The notes under the pieces: model-generated
Databases searched by the model: none
What the model saw: only the letters and a program-made list of their open reading frames with translations
What the model was told of the DNA's origin: nothing
Part shown: piece by piece, positions 1 through 12,144 of the stretch
Layout: every line of letters begins with the position of its first letter
How positions within the stretch are numbered: the stretch's first letter is position 1
Assembly: GCA_037039925.1 (NCBI GenBank)
Contig: JAXRKP010000100.1
Span: 265,001 to 329,000 of the forward strand
Direction: 5' to 3'
DNA length: 64,000 nt
From: Doris montereyensis
Taxonomy: Eukaryota; Mollusca; Gastropoda; Nudibranchia; Dorididae
Made by a program: the position numbers and the translations under genes

Positions 1-1297
1 GGGTGCAGCAGACCAGAGGATAATACATGACTTGCTGAAAGCTCTGGGAGCAAATCCTAGTTTCAAATGGGGTGACACAGACCAGGGGATAATACATGAA
101 TTGCTGAAAGCTCTGGGAGCAAATCCTAGTTTCAAATTGATTGAAGCAGACCAGGGGGATAATACATGAATTGCTGAAAGCTCTGGGAGCCAATCATAGT
201 TTGAAATTGGGTGAAGCAGACCAGGGGATAATACATGAATTGCTGAAAGCTCTGGGAGCAAATCCTAGTTTAATTTTGGGTGAAGCAGACCAGGTGATAA
301 TACATGACTTGCTGTAAAGTTTGGGAGCTAATCCTAGTTTAAAAATGAGTGAAGCTGACCAAAGGATAATACATGAATTGCTGAAAGCTCTGGGAACAAA
401 TCCTAGTTTCAATTTGAGTGAAGCAGACCAGGGGATAATACATGAATTGCTGAAAGCTATGGGACCAAATCCTAGTTTAAAATTGGGTGAAGCAGACCAG
501 GGGATAATACATGAATTGCTGACAGTTCTGGGAGCAAATCCTAGTTTGAAATTGGATTGAAGCAGACCAGGGGATAATACATGAATTGCTGAAAGCTCTG
601 GGAGCAAATCCTAGTTTAAAATTGATTGAAGCAGACCAGGGGATAATACATGATTTGCTGAAAGCTATGGGACCAAATCCTAGTTTAAAATTGGTTGAAG
701 CAGACCAGGGGATAATACATCATTTGCTGAAAGCTCTGGGAGCAAATCCTAGTTTAAAATTGGGACCAAATCCTAGTTTGAAATTGAGTGAAGCAGATCA
801 GGGGATAATACATGAATTGTTGAAAGCTCTGGGAGCAAATCCTAGTTTAAAATTGGGTGAAGCAGACCAGGGGATAATACATGAATTGTTGAAAGCTCTG
901 GGAGCAAATCCTAGTTTGAAATTGAGTGAAGCAGATCAGGGGATAATACATGAATTGTTGAAAGCTCTGCGAGCAAATCCTAGTTTGAAATTGGGTGAAG
1001 CAGACCAGGGGATAATACATGAATTGTTGAAAGCTCTGCGAGCAAATCCTAGTTTGAAATTGGGTGAAGCAGACCAGGGATAATACATGAATTGTTGAAA
1101 GCTCTGCGACCAAATCCTAGTTTGAAATTGGGTGAAGCAGACCAGGGGATAATACATGAATTGCTGACAGTTCTGGGAGCAAATCCTAGTTTAAAATTGA
1201 GTGAAGCAGACCAGGGGATAATACATGAATTGTTGAAAGCTCTGCGAGCAAATCCTAGTTTGAAATTGGGTGAAGCAGACCAGGGGATAATACATGT
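1..1297. repeat. 69-bp minisatellite array, truncated by window start
   Basis: About 18-19 copies of a 69-bp unit containing GAAGCAGACCAGGGGATAAT. Because 69 is a multiple of 3, stretches translate as a 23-residue repeat (EADQGIIHELLKALG...), but the frame is broken by in-frame stops (near 314 and 557) and by indels (near 160 and 760), so it is not a credible gene. The array continues to the left of the window. Confidence 0.95.
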
Positions 1298-1597
1298 CAT
1301 GAAGTTTTCCTTTAATTTTTTCACAACTTTCATCTTGTGATTTTTTCTAAATAGATTTTGAAATCACTGCATGTGGTGGACTGGAGACTTTAAAAAGAAT
1401 CAAACCGAAACTTAAAATGTTCCACTGAGGACCTTGACTTGGGATCTAAAGAATAATGAAATTTAATGTGTTCCTATATAAATGACCATTGTCTCACATC
1501 ACAATGTCAAAAGCAAGTGTTGGTTATATGTGATCTGCTTTTTTTCAAGACGGTGGTTTTGACTGTAAAATGATATTTTGGATTTTCTTCTGTCTAG

Positions 1598-1656
1598 GTG
1601 CAAGCAAGAAACATGAAATTGAACCGCTGATTTCAGACCTTGATGTGGAGTTGTAG
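1598..1656 (+). CDS. Possible last coding exon of an unidentified upstream gene
   Basis: A pyrimidine-rich tract (1581-1595) followed by AG at 1596-1597 makes a good 3' splice site. Two bases complete a codon and 18 codons follow, ending at TAG 1654-1656; the peptide reads ASKKHEIEPLISDLDVEL. The segment EIEPLI fits the acidic dileucine sorting motif [DE]xxxL[LI] found in cytosolic tails of endosomal and lysosomal membrane proteins. The DNA after the stop is richer in GC than its surroundings, like a 3' UTR start, and an ATTAAA lies near 2073. I do not recognise the protein, and no other exon of it is visible; the 69-bp array to the left would sit in its last intron. A chance acceptor followed by a short open frame is a real alternative. 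Confidence 0.3.
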
Positions 1657-2136
1657 CAGAAAGCCTCGGTACCCTGCTGCCGCCATTGATGCTGCTATTT
1701 TTAGCTAAGGAACAGACTGGTGGACGCATGTCTGCTTCCTTCTACTCAGCCTGTGATTGTTTTCTCTTTCTCACTCCTCAAATTTCAAGAAGTGTGTGAC
1801 ATAAGTGATTTGCATCATATAAGCAGATTATGTGTGCGATGTTTTAAAACAATTTTTTTTTGAATAATTTTCTCCTATTTACATGTGTGAAATGGATTTG
1901 GATTTAATGACATTCTTCCATCATTTTCTTTATTTTTCATAATTGCATATGTTCATGATTTGAGTGAATGGTATGAGAGTTGTTGTTTGCTCCAAAGAGA
2001 TTTAAGATAATAAGGATTTACTTTGTGCATCAATTGGTATGTCACTTTGAAACTGTTTTTTCTCTTTGGACATTAAATTTATGAAGACAGTGTTTAATAT
2101 CACAGATTTTGTTACATGGAGTGAAAATTATATGAA
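1657..2136. other. Unique AT-rich DNA, no gene seen
   Basis: No convincing coding frame, RNA gene or element was seen. It could be the 3' UTR of the putative exon ending at 1656. Confidence 0.5.
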
Positions 2137-2592
2137 ATGTCTTTGTGTATGTGGTGCAACTGTGTGTATGTGTGGTGCATCTCTGCAACTGTGTGTATGT
2201 GTGGTGCATCTCTGCAACTGTGTGTATGTGGTGCATCTCTGCAACTGTGTGTGTGTGGTGCATCTCTGCAACTGTGTTTATGTGTGGTGCATCTCTGCAA
2301 CTGTGTGTATGTGGTGCATCTTTGCAACTGTGTGTATGTGGTGCATCTCTGCAACTGTGTGTATGTGGTGCATCTCTGCAACTGTGTTTATGTGTGGTGC
2401 ATCTCTGCAACTGTGTGTATGTGGTGCATCTCTGCAACTGTGTGTGTGTGGTGCATCTCAGCAACTGTGTGTGTGTGTGTGGTGCATCTCTGCAACTTTG
2501 TGTGTGTGTGGTGCATCTCTGCAACCTTGTGTGTGTGTGGTGCATCTCTGCAACTGTGTGTGTGTGTGGTGCATCTCTGCAACTGTGTTTGC
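2137..2592. repeat. 27-31-bp minisatellite with a GT-rich core
   Basis: About 16 copies of a unit built from GTGCATCTCTGCAACTG followed by a variable (TG)n tract. Length differs between copies by 2-bp steps in the TG run. Overlapping open frames on both strands are Cys/Val- or His/Thr-rich products of the repeat and are not genes. Confidence 0.95.
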
Positions 2593-2828
2593 GTATGGAT
2601 GCTTGACTCTGCTGTCAGGAAAAGAAAAGGATTTTCGCCTTTATCTTTAAAAACAATTCATGCTTTGTATAATATAAATGTAAAGAATGCGATTCTGTCT
2701 GTGATTTTACAAGATTTGCGCATGTTTAACCATATTGAGCTATTTGATCTATGATTCATTGCTTGTCATTGACTTGGTTGTTGCTGTTGTGATTGATTTT
2801 ATGTCGGCTGCTGCTTTGTCTGTCCCAT

Positions 2829-3374
2829 CATTTTGCTCTGAGACCACGGATAGGAAGTGGGGAGACTGTCCCCACACTTTGCTCTGAGACCACGGATAGG
2901 AAGTGGGGAGACTGTCCCCACACTTTGCTCTGAGACCACGGATAGAAAGTGGGGAGACTGTCCCCTCATTTTGCTCTGAGACCACGGATAGGAAGTGGGG
3001 AGACTGTCCCCTCATTTTGCTCTGAGACCACGGATAGGAAGTGGGGAGACTGTCCCCACACTTTGCTCTGAGACCACGGATAGAAAGTGGGGAGACTGTC
3101 CCCTTATTTTGCTCTGAGACCACGGATAGGAAGTGGGGAGACTGTCCCAACACTTTGCTCTGAGACCACGGATAGAAAGTGGGGAGACTGTCCCCTCATT
3201 TTGCTCTGAGACCACGGATAGGAAGTGGGGAGACTGTCCCCTCATTTTGCTCTGAGACCACGGATAGGAAGTGGGGAGACTGTCCCCTCATTTTGCTCTG
3301 AGACCACGGATAGAAAGTGGGGAGACTGTCCCCACACTTTGCTCTGAGACCACGGATAGAAAGTGGGGAGACTT
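2829..3374. repeat. 46-bp minisatellite, 12 copies
   Basis: Twelve copies of a 46-bp unit containing CTCTGAGACCACGGATAG. Each unit has a short inverted repeat, GTGGGGA-GACTG-TCCCCAC in the common variant. The last copy runs directly into the next array at about 3375. Confidence 0.95.
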
Positions 3375-3384
3375 GCAAAGATGG

Positions 3385-3806
3385 AGCTGTTAAGTGTGAC
3401 ATAGCATTCAACTTTAAATTGAATGACAAGAGTGCTGTTTAGTGTGACATAGCATTCAACTTTAAATTGAATGACAAGAGTGCTGTTTAGTGACATAGCA
3501 TTCAACTTTAAATTGAATGACAAGAGTGCTGTTTAGTGACATAGCATTCAACTTTAAATTGAATGACAAGAGTGCTGTTTAGTGTGACATAACATTCAAC
3601 TTTAAATTGAATGACAAAAGTGCTGTTTAGTGTAACATAGCATTCAATTTTTAATTGAACGACAAGAGTGCTGTTTAGTGTGACATAGCATTCAATTTTA
3701 AATTAAACGACAAGAGTGCTGTTTAGTGTGACATAGCATTCAATTTTAAATTAAACGACAAGAGTGCTGTTTAGTGTGACATAGAATTTAGCTTTAAATT
3801 GAATGA
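3385..3806. repeat. 48-50-bp minisatellite, about 9 copies
   Basis: About nine copies of a unit containing GACATAGCATTCAACTTTAA and GACAAGAGTGCTGTTTAGTG. The segment ATTCAA-CTTTAAA-TTGAAT is an inverted repeat. Copies become more divergent to the right. Confidence 0.95.
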
Positions 3807-4262
3807 GCCATCAAAAAATGTGTGTGCATCAGTGTATTCTTTCAGTTGAGTTGGGATTTTTGTGACGTATAGCTCAAATTGTGTCTTGAATTGATTTTTT
3901 GTTCGATTCCTCTTCTATTACTTCAAAGTTATTGAAAAGTGTTGAAAGAAAAAAGAAGCAATTACAAAACAAGTAAAATAGTTCAATACTTAAATCAAGT
4001 CAAGATTTTTGTGTGGATGTGGTCAGCCCTTGAGTGTGAGATTTAGATGTCAACCTTTGATCATATGTAAAACACCAGCATAGGTGCTAATTGTCCCATT
4101 GTAACTTACTTTGTTCGTGCTTTCTACCATTTCCATACCCTGTGACCTGTGAACCCTAATAGAAATAAGTTGTTTTGAATTGGTCAGCTTTTGTCATTAA
4201 ATTCTTGCTCACCTTTGCCAACTGATTAAACTGAGAGAGGCATAATTTTTTGGCATACAAAG
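3807..4262. other. Unique AT-rich DNA, no gene seen
   Basis: Nothing recognisable between the two arrays. Confidence 0.5.
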
Positions 4263-4761
4263 GATTTCCAGCATTGTCAGTGTGAGGTTTGATGAATTGA
4301 AACAGTTACACAAGATTTCCAGCATTGATAGTGTGAGGTTTGATGAATTGAAACAGTTACACAAGATTTCCAGCATTGTCAGTGTGAGGTTTGATGAATT
4401 GAAACAGTTACACAAGATTTCCAGCATTGATAGTGTGAGGTTTGATGAATTGAAACAGTTACACAAGATTTCCAGCATTGATAGTGTGAGGTTTGATGAA
4501 TTGAAACAGTTACACAAGATTTCCAGCATTGTCAGTGTGAGGTTTGATGAATTGAAACAGTTACACAAGATTTCCAGCATTGATAGTGTGAGGTTTGATG
4601 AATTGAAACAGTTACACAAGATTTCCAGCATTGTCAGTGTGAGGTTTGATGAATTGAAACAGTTACACAAGATTTCCAGCATTGTCAGTGTGAGGTTTGA
4701 TGAATTGAAACAGTTACACAAGATTTCCAGCATTGTCAGTGTGAGGTTTGATGAATTGAAT
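4263..4761. repeat. 51-bp minisatellite, 10 nearly identical copies
   Basis: Ten 51-bp units (17 codons) containing GTTTGATGAATTGAAACAGT. Copies differ almost only at one place, GCATTGATAG versus GCATTGTCAG, with the order D V D D V D V V V along the array. Near-identity points to recent expansion. Open frames on both strands follow from the unit length. Confidence 0.95.
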
Positions 4762-4997
4762 CGGCATTGGTTGCTGATGACCTTTTTGTTGTGTAACTGT
4801 TCTTCAGTTACTTGGTAGGATCTATGGTTATACTTAGTATTGTTTTGTCAAGTGATGTCATGAGGCTTTTACACAATGCAAAACACAGAGTGGACTGAAT
4901 TCTAAAGCCAGGCACCAAATCACAGAGTGTCATTCTATTGATGGCGTTTATGCTGGAGAATGGATAGAATTGTGTCTTCTTATTCTTTTTTGCAAAT

Positions 4998-5430
4998 CTA
5001 GTGGCAAGTAAGACTGCCAGACTCAGGATCATGAGGTTCAAATCCTGTCCGTGGTAGATCCTGCATGGTACTGCCTTGAGAAAACACTCAACACACATTT
5101 TCCCTGTCTACCCATGTGTAAATGGTATTGGCAAGACACTCAACACACATTTTCCCTGTCTACCCATGTGTAAATGGTATTGGCAAGACACTCAACACAC
5201 ATTTTCTCTGTCTACTCATGTGTAAATGGTATTGGCAAGACACTCAACACACATTTTCCCTGTCTACTCATGTGTAAATGGTATTGGCAAGACACTCAAC
5301 ACACATTTTCCCTGTCTGCCCATGTGTAAATGGTGGCAAGACACTCAACACACATTTTCCCTGTCTACCCATGTGTAAATGGTATTGGCACCTGTTAGCA
5401 AGTAGAAATCTGTGAGACACTGTGTTCAGG
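4998..5430 (+). mobile_element. tRNA-derived SINE with an internal tandem expansion
   Basis: A SINE head with box B GGTTCAAATCC at 5035-5045 is followed by a body similar to the fuller copy at 7212-7500 (GAAAACACTCAACACACATT..., then CCATGTGTAAATGG). The body segment at about 5083-5135 is repeated six times up to about 5390, after which the normal SINE body resumes (GGCACCTGTTAGCAAGTAGA, matching the CTAGCTTGTGAGTAAAAACC part of the other copy). The array is therefore an expansion inside the SINE. Confidence 0.75.
5083..5390. repeat. About 52-bp array made from a SINE body segment
   Basis: Six copies of a unit beginning ACACTCAACACACATTTTC and ending with GTAAATGGTATTGGCAAG; one copy is shortened (near 5330). 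It lies within the SINE at 4998-5430. Confidence 0.9.
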
Positions 5431-7211
5431 TTGTTGAAACTTTTTTGTTTTGCATGTTGTGTGATTTGATTCTTGTTGACTGTGGTTTGAATTGTGTTTA
5501 TTGAAGCATACACTTACATGACCAAATTTACATCTTGTTCATGATGAGCTTGTTTTGCAAATGTTAACTTTTTTCTGAGCTTTAAGTTTCGTTTTTTTTT
5601 TCAAAAGTGGGCTTTGGAATTTCTTTTCATGGTGGTGGAGAGTGGAGGTTGTTTAAGTTTTTTATTATTTCACTTGTCTCTTTTTCCACACCCTCATTTA
5701 TTCTAAATAGACATACTTTGGTCGGCTTGGACAAAACAAATCCAGTCGGTGTGGGGGGGGGGGTAAAAAATTAGATCCAGTGTCTTAGTGTCTTTTATCA
5801 TAAAGAAGGTAAGAAATCAAATAAAAAGCTGTGATTTTGTTCCTGTATGTTTCTACTTGAATCGTAAAGACGACATGAACATTCATTCACTTCTAGTAGG
5901 CAGTCCAAACCCGCTTCACACTAGTGCGAGTGATGTCATTAAACAGGCACAACTTACACACATCATATTATGGCACTTTTCACACTTAATGGACATAAAA
6001 ACTTTAAAAAATCATAGCCATGAAAACATCTACTCAAGATCTTTGTGATGGTGTATGATAATAAATGATATGTTAGGTTTTATTGACAACAGCGTGTTGT
6101 ACCACAAGTTGAATAATGTATACCACCCGCCCATTTCCGCTCTAATCGTCAGGTTTTCAGTAATGTGTTTTCACCCCTCTTCGATGATTAATCATAACAA
6201 TTTCATTGGTGAATTCAGATCAAGTAAAAAATAATGTTTCCGGTGATACCAGGAAGCCTTCTCTTTCTTCTTTATGGTTGAATTGAGAGCGTTGTACATT
6301 TTTATTCTGTGAAAGCCCTACCAGGTATCAATAAAAAGGTCATTCAATATTCTTGTGGAAATCAACACAATTCTAATGATAACTACCCGTGGAAGTAAAT
6401 GGGATGATGATAGAAACGACATCAGCTTGTCCCCCCCCCCCCCAAAGACAGCGACTATTTCCCTCTATGCCATTGGTATCACCACCTTGGCTCAGTGTCT
6501 TACTTTGGAAATAGATCTAAGTTTTGCACAGCTTTGATTCAAACAAAAAACTTCACCGTTAATAAATGTTAATAAATCTATACCTCTGAGTAAAGTTTAC
6601 TAATAGTTCATGTTATGTCATATTGGGACTACTAATAATTTATGTTATGTCATATTGGGGCGGGGAACTTTTTGTGTCACGCTTTCCTCGATTCATTCGT
6701 CAGGAGGAACGTTGTCATCTTGATTTGTGTCGATGAACTATATAGGATCAGCCTATTGTTTTACCAGGCAAATAAAAGTTAGTTTACAACTCTATGAAAC
6801 ACATAGTGAGGGGATTTCTTGGCATCCTTGTCTTCTATAGCCAATCAGTGATTGGATCATATTCTTGGGTACTTTAAAGGCAAATATTTATTAATTTAGG
6901 CAATCATGTAGCTCATGGCGCGTTCGCCATAGAATTTTTCCCCCTTTACATTATTTTACATTGGATTCACCTGAACGTCGCTGCCGTGTTATGTTAAGGC
7001 GTGTAACATGTTAAGTAATAGTAATACTAATGTAGTACTATTGGAGAGTGCAAATATTTATATTTTGTTCATTTGAAAAGGTTTCAATTTCCCGCCAAAC
7101 CAATGTGGCCATCTAGACCTATTGTGCACAACATTTTTTTTAAAGAGTTCTGTAGTCGGGACCCAGCTATTATTTTTTAACATCAATCTATCTCTCGCCA
7201 TCCTTGACAAT
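5431..7211. other. Unique AT-rich DNA with homopolymer runs, no gene seen
   Basis: Holds an 11-base G run near 5753-5763 and a C run near 6430-6443. An 86-codon open frame on the + strand (5788-6048) has no recognisable domain and looks like chance. A 30-bp segment around TTATGTCATATTGGG is present twice near 6610-6660. Confidence 0.5.
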
Positions 7212-7500
7212 GACACACAAACACCTCAGTGTCAGTGGCTGAGTGGCTAGGCTGCCATACTGGGGATCATGAGGTCCTGGGTTTGAATCCTAGCGAAGCT
7301 AGGTCCGACATAGTATTCCTTGGGAAAGACACGTAACACGAATTTTTCCCACTCTACCCAAGTGCAAATGGGTGCAAGCACTAGCTTGTGAGTAAAAACC
7401 TGCATCAGACTAGGAGGTTATTATTATCCCATGTTCCGCTTGGTGCTATTGGAACCGGGGTAGCGTTGGCTCTATCTTTATGGGCCGTAACCACCTTGAA
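7212..7500 (+). mobile_element. tRNA-derived SINE, fullest copy of this family
   Basis: An RNA polymerase III box A-like TGGCTGAGTGG lies at 7236-7246 and box B GGTTTGAATCC at 7280-7290, 33 bp apart as in a tRNA. The body contains ATTCCTTGGGAAAGACACG, a CCCAAGTGCAAATGGGTGCA segment and CTAGCTTGTGAGTAAAAACC, and ends around GCTATTGGAACCGGGG...CCGTAACCACCTTG. The same parts recur in reverse order at 33490-33780. The head is too diverged to be a working tRNA. Confidence 0.75.
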
Positions 7501-7929
7501 AAAACTTTTATACACCATACATATGATCTGTCATCGACAGGCACATTTAGAAACTGAGATGCAGGTCATTATAATTTTCCTTGTTTAAGTTATGATTTCC
7601 ACATGTTTGTTCTACATACTCCAAACATCATTTCCTATGTCACAGTGTCACAGTTGCTGAGTAGTGGGCGAATATTAATATTAAATAATAGGTTTATTGG
7701 ACACACATTTCTCTCATGCTTTTAGCTGTGATACTTTGACTTGAAACCAAAAAGTACAATTTGATCTTATTCTGATGTTTTCAGGAAGAACATTGAAAAG
7801 CCAAATAGGACATATTGAAAAGCCAAATAGGATCTTTGTATTAAAACTTGAAGGCATTGTGCGGACATAACCAACATGTTTATTTATTTGATGCCTTTCT
7901 ATGTCATTGTCTTTTTATGTATCTGCACG
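7501..7929. other. Unique DNA, no gene seen
   Basis: No feature apart from a short direct repeat (AAAAGCCAAATAGGA) near 7795-7830. Confidence 0.5.
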
Positions 7930-8290
7930 TTTGATTTGTATGTATCCACAAGTTGGATTCATATGTATCCACAAGTTGGATTTGTACGTATCCACAAGTT
8001 GGATTTGTACGTATCCACAAGTTGGATTTGTATGTATTCACAAGTTGGACTCGTATGTATTCACAAGTTGGATTTGTATGTATTCACAAGTTGGATTTGT
8101 ATGTATCCACAAGTTGGAATTATATGTATCCACAAGTTGGATTTGTATGTATTCACAAGTTGGATTTGTATGTATTCACAAGTTGGATTTGTACGTATTC
8201 ACAAGTTGGACTCGTATGTATTCACAAGTTGGATTCATATGTATTCACAAGTTGGATTCGTATGTATTCACAAGTTGGATTCGTATGTAT
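7930..8290. repeat. 23-bp minisatellite, about 16 copies
   Basis: Units of 23 bp with the core CACAAGTTGGATT and GTATGTAT. Three overlapping + strand frames stay open because 23 bp cycles through all frames without a stop; they encode (TSWI/HKLD/SQVG) repeats and are not genes. Confidence 0.95.
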
Positions 8291-9240
8291 GTGAGTTCAT
8301 GAATGCTTGCTACATTTCTGTTGTAAATTATGTTTTTTGTTGCCTTTTTGTTTTGTTTTTGAAATAGTGTGGACATATGTTTTGGAAATCCTATGTTCAT
8401 TTCTTAATACATTTGTGATTGACCCCTTGCCCAAGCATTATTGATTCAATGATTGTACGTATCAAAATTGTTACATGCAACATACCAGCAAGTTTAGCAT
8501 TAGGGGGTTTTAAAAAAATGGATTTTATTCTTGGCTGCTGTTCACGTTTCTCATTGTTTGAATTTCTGTTAGTTTTGTTGTCAGGTTTTTTTGTGGTACA
8601 GTTTTGTTTTGTTACTGCTGTTTACATCGTGTCTTCAAAGTTATTATTACCACAACCACCAGGACTAGCAGTCGCGCAGCATTTTATGTAAGGATGAGTG
8701 AAGTGGAGGTATTCACCTATTTACAGCCTTGATGAGATTTGCATTAGTTAGGTGGGGATAATAGTGAAATTGTTTGCTCATTATATCTTAGTGGAATGTT
8801 ATAAACAGGAGTCAGTGTGGCACCTGGCTGTGTTGGTTGACTTCCCTTTCCCTTTTAGTGTAGGCCATTGACTTTTACCTTGTCCTTTATCTTGTTGTTC
8901 TCTATGAATAAATGGATAAACAGTAAAGTAGTGAGATGATCCATTTCTCTTCATAACACAATGACAAAAATCAACACATATGCGTAATGTCACTGGAAAA
9001 TGAAAAAGAAATAAAATATGAAATTCACTTTTTATTTCCTTTGACCGCTTTGCTGGCTAGGAGACAAAACGTAGCAGTTCCGGTAGTGCTTGGAAGAAAT
9101 TGACATTTGACCTTCTGTATGGATGTTGTTTAAACAATATGCAAGTGTTTTATGCAGTAATGTCCCTTAGGCCATTCAACAAACCTATTGAACAGCGTCA
9201 TGTTATAAGCCTGTAAACTTTACGGCCATATGGCGGTGAA
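8291..9240. other. Unique DNA, no gene seen
   Basis: A 90-codon frame at 8419-8691 (+) has a hydrophobic centre but no recognisable family and no splice context that I trust. Confidence 0.45.
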
Positions 9241-10400
9241 GGGGTTCACCTCTTGGTTTGCCAACACTTTGACCTTTAACCTCCAGGTTTTCCCACACTT
9301 TAGCACATAACCTCCAGGTTTTCCCACACTTTAGCTTTAACCTCCCGGTTTTCCAACACTTAACCTTTAACCTTCAGGTTTTCCCACACTTAACCTTTAA
9401 CCTTCAGGTTTTCCCACACTTAACCTTTAACCTCCTGGTTTTCCCACACTTAGGCTTTAACCTCAAGGTTTTCCCACACTTTAGCCTCCAGGTTTTCCCA
9501 CACTTTAACCTCCAGGTTTTCCCACACTTTAGCCTGTAGCCTCCAGGTTTTCCCACACTTAGGCTTTAACCTCCCGGTTTTCCTACACTTAACCTTTAAC
9601 CTTCAGGTTTTCCCACACTTAACCTTTAACCTTCAGGTTTTCCCACACTTTAGCCTTTAGCCTCCAGGTTTTCCCACACTTAGGCTTTAACCTCCAGGTT
9701 TTCCCACACTTTAGCCTCCAGGTTTTCCCACACTTAGGCTTTAACCTCCAGGTTTTCCCACACGTAACCTTTAACCTCCAGGTTTTCCCACTCTTAGGCT
9801 TTAACCTCCAGGTTTTCCCACACTTAACCTTTAACCTCCAGGTTTTCTCACACTTTAGCCTTTAACCTCCAGGTTTTCCCACTCTTAGGCTTTAACCTCC
9901 AGGTTTTCCCACACTTTAGCCTCCAAGTTTTCCCACCCTTAGGCTTTAACCTCCAGGTTTTCCCACACTTAGGCTTTAACCTCCAGGTTTTCCCACACTT
10001 AACCTTTAACCTCCAGGTTTTCTCACACTTTAGCCTTTAACCTCCAGTTTTTCCCACTCTTAGGCTTTAACCTCCAGGTTTTCCCACACTTTAGCCTTCA
10101 GGTTTTCCCACCCTTAGGCTTTAACCTCCAGGTTTTCCCACACTTAACCTTTAACCTCCAGGTTTTCCCACACTTTAGCCTCCAGGTTTTCCCACACTTA
10201 GGCTTTAGCCTCCAGGTTTTCCCACACTTTAGCATTTAACCTCCAGGTTTTCCCACACTTTAGCACATAACCTCCAGCTTTGCCCACACTTAACCTTTAA
10301 CCTCCAAATTTGGCCACACTTTAGGTTTCAACCTCCAGCTTTGCCCACACTTAACCTTTAACCTCCAGTTCTGCCTACATTTAGGCCTCTGCCCTACATC
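9241..10400. repeat. About 30-bp minisatellite, irregular
   Basis: Roughly 38 copies of a unit built on CCTCCAGGTTTTCCCACACTT, alternating with TTAACC, TAGGCTTTAA or TTTAGCC linkers. The linker choice varies, so spacing alternates between about 19 and 30 bp. The edges decay gradually. Confidence 0.95.
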
Positions 10401-10700
10401 TTTGCCCACATTTTTTCCATTGCCAATAATGCCAAGGCTACCTCAATGTCATTAGAGGTCTGTGCTTGCTATCTTTAACATGTCCATCTTTACAACAACA
10501 AAACCTTTCGGTCAGTTTTGGTAAGTTTCTTCTCATTAATGTCATCGTTATGCTTCCACTTTATTCCCGGGGTCAACGGGTCACAGATTGAGACAATTAC
10601 TTGGTCATCTGAGCTCTGCAAAGCTGAAATGAACATAGATAAGACTGGCATCATAGATATCGTATAACTGGCATGAGATGATTTTCCTTGGTGTACATCA
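10401..10700. other. Unique DNA between arrays
   Basis: No gene or element recognised. Confidence 0.5.
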
Positions 10701-10714
10701 TCACTTTGACCTTT

Positions 10715-11590
10715 AAGTTTACTACTTTTACAGTGTTGGGTATAGGTTGCATAGATAAGGAAAGGTGAAATTTACTACTTTTACATTGTTGGGTATAGGT
10801 TGCATAGATAAGGAAAGGTGAAATTTACTACTTTTACAGTGTTGGGTATAGGTTGCATAGATAAGGAAAGGTGAAATTTACTACTTTTACAGTGTTAGTG
10901 AGTATAGGCTGCATAGATAAGGAAAGGTGAAATTTACTACTTTTACAGTGTTAGTGAGTATAGGCTGCATAGATAAGGAAAGGTGAAATTTACTACTTTT
11001 ACAGTGTTGGGTAGTATAGGCTGCATAGATAAGGAAAGGTGAAATTTACTACTTTTACAGTGTTAGTGAGTATAGGCTGCATAGATAAGGAAAGGTGAAA
11101 TTTACTACTTTTACAGTGTTTTAGTGAGTATAAGCTGCATAGATAAGGAAAGGTGAAATTTACTACTTTTACAGTGTTAGTGAGTATAGGCTGCATAGAT
11201 AAGGAAAGGTGAAATTTACTACTTTTACAGTGTTGGGTATAGGTTGCATAGATAAGGAAAGGTGAAATTTACTACTTTTACAGTGTTGGGTATAGGTTGC
11301 ATGGATAAGGAAAGGTGAAATTTACTACTTTTACAGTGTTAGTGAGTATAGGCTGCATAGATAAGGAAAGGTGAAATTTACTACTTTTACAGTGTTGGGT
11401 ATAGGTTGCATAGATAAGGAAAGGTGAAATTTACTACTTTTACAGTGTTGGGTATAGGTTGCATAGATAAGGAAAGGTGAAATTTACTACTTTTACAGTG
11501 TTAGTGAGTATAGGCTGCATAGATAAGGAAAGGTGAAATTTACTACTTTTACAGTGTTTTAGTGAGTATAAGCTGCATAGATTAGGAATG
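10715..11590. repeat. 53-bp minisatellite, about 16 copies
   Basis: Units of 53-56 bp with core GGAAAGGTGAAATTTACTAC and two alternating variants, GTTGGGTATAGGTTGCAT and GTTAGTGAGTATAGGCTGCAT. The variants occur in runs, suggesting block duplication. Confidence 0.95.
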
Positions 11591-12140
11591 GTGAAGTTGG
11601 AATATGTTCAATAAGTGAGGTAGCTGTTTAGTAGAGAGAATAGAGTCATATTGTGTTAGCTATCACAGTGATCAAAAATGTATTGCTGGAACTAAGTAAC
11701 TTACAAATATACATTCAGCATGGTGATGATGATAATGATATTAAAAAGGAAGCTATTGTTAAAGCGTTTAATTTGATCCAAGCTGATGTTTCATTTCATG
11801 TAAAAAGGAAAACAAAATTACAGGACATATGCTTCATAATCATTACTTCCATTTCATTGTTTGTCTCTTTTTATTTAGTTTCTTTCTCTTCTTGAAATTA
11901 TAAGTTAAAACACAAAATTCAACATTGAAATTCACTTTTTTTATTTCCTTTATCTTTTTTGTGTGTGCTGCGTTTGCGTTAACGGTTAATTCACTGTTTT
12001 GCAGTGTGTGGTTTTTCCAATAATAGAATTAAAATGCCTATATTATTGTATTATTGAATTGGTGGAGGGCAAATGGTGCCAACTTTTACCTTATAAGTCA
12101 GTAGAGAATCATGTTTCCACATTAGATGACGAAACCTCTG
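11591..12140. other. Unique AT-rich DNA, no gene seen
   Basis: An 80-codon frame at 11653-11895 (+) has no recognised domain; nothing else is supported. Confidence 0.45.
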
Positions 12141-12144
12141 TCCC

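Noticed and set aside
321..1083. EADQGIIHELLKALGANPSLKL repeat as a helical repeat protein (quoted only in part)
   Set aside because: The frame is broken by stops and indels several times, and variation is not focused on third codon positions.
7236..7310. tRNA gene
   Set aside because: Box A and box B are present but the cloverleaf arms do not pair well and the body continues as a SINE.
9241..10400. CRISPR-like regular repeats
   Set aside because: Units are directly adjacent without unique spacers, and the genome is eukaryotic.
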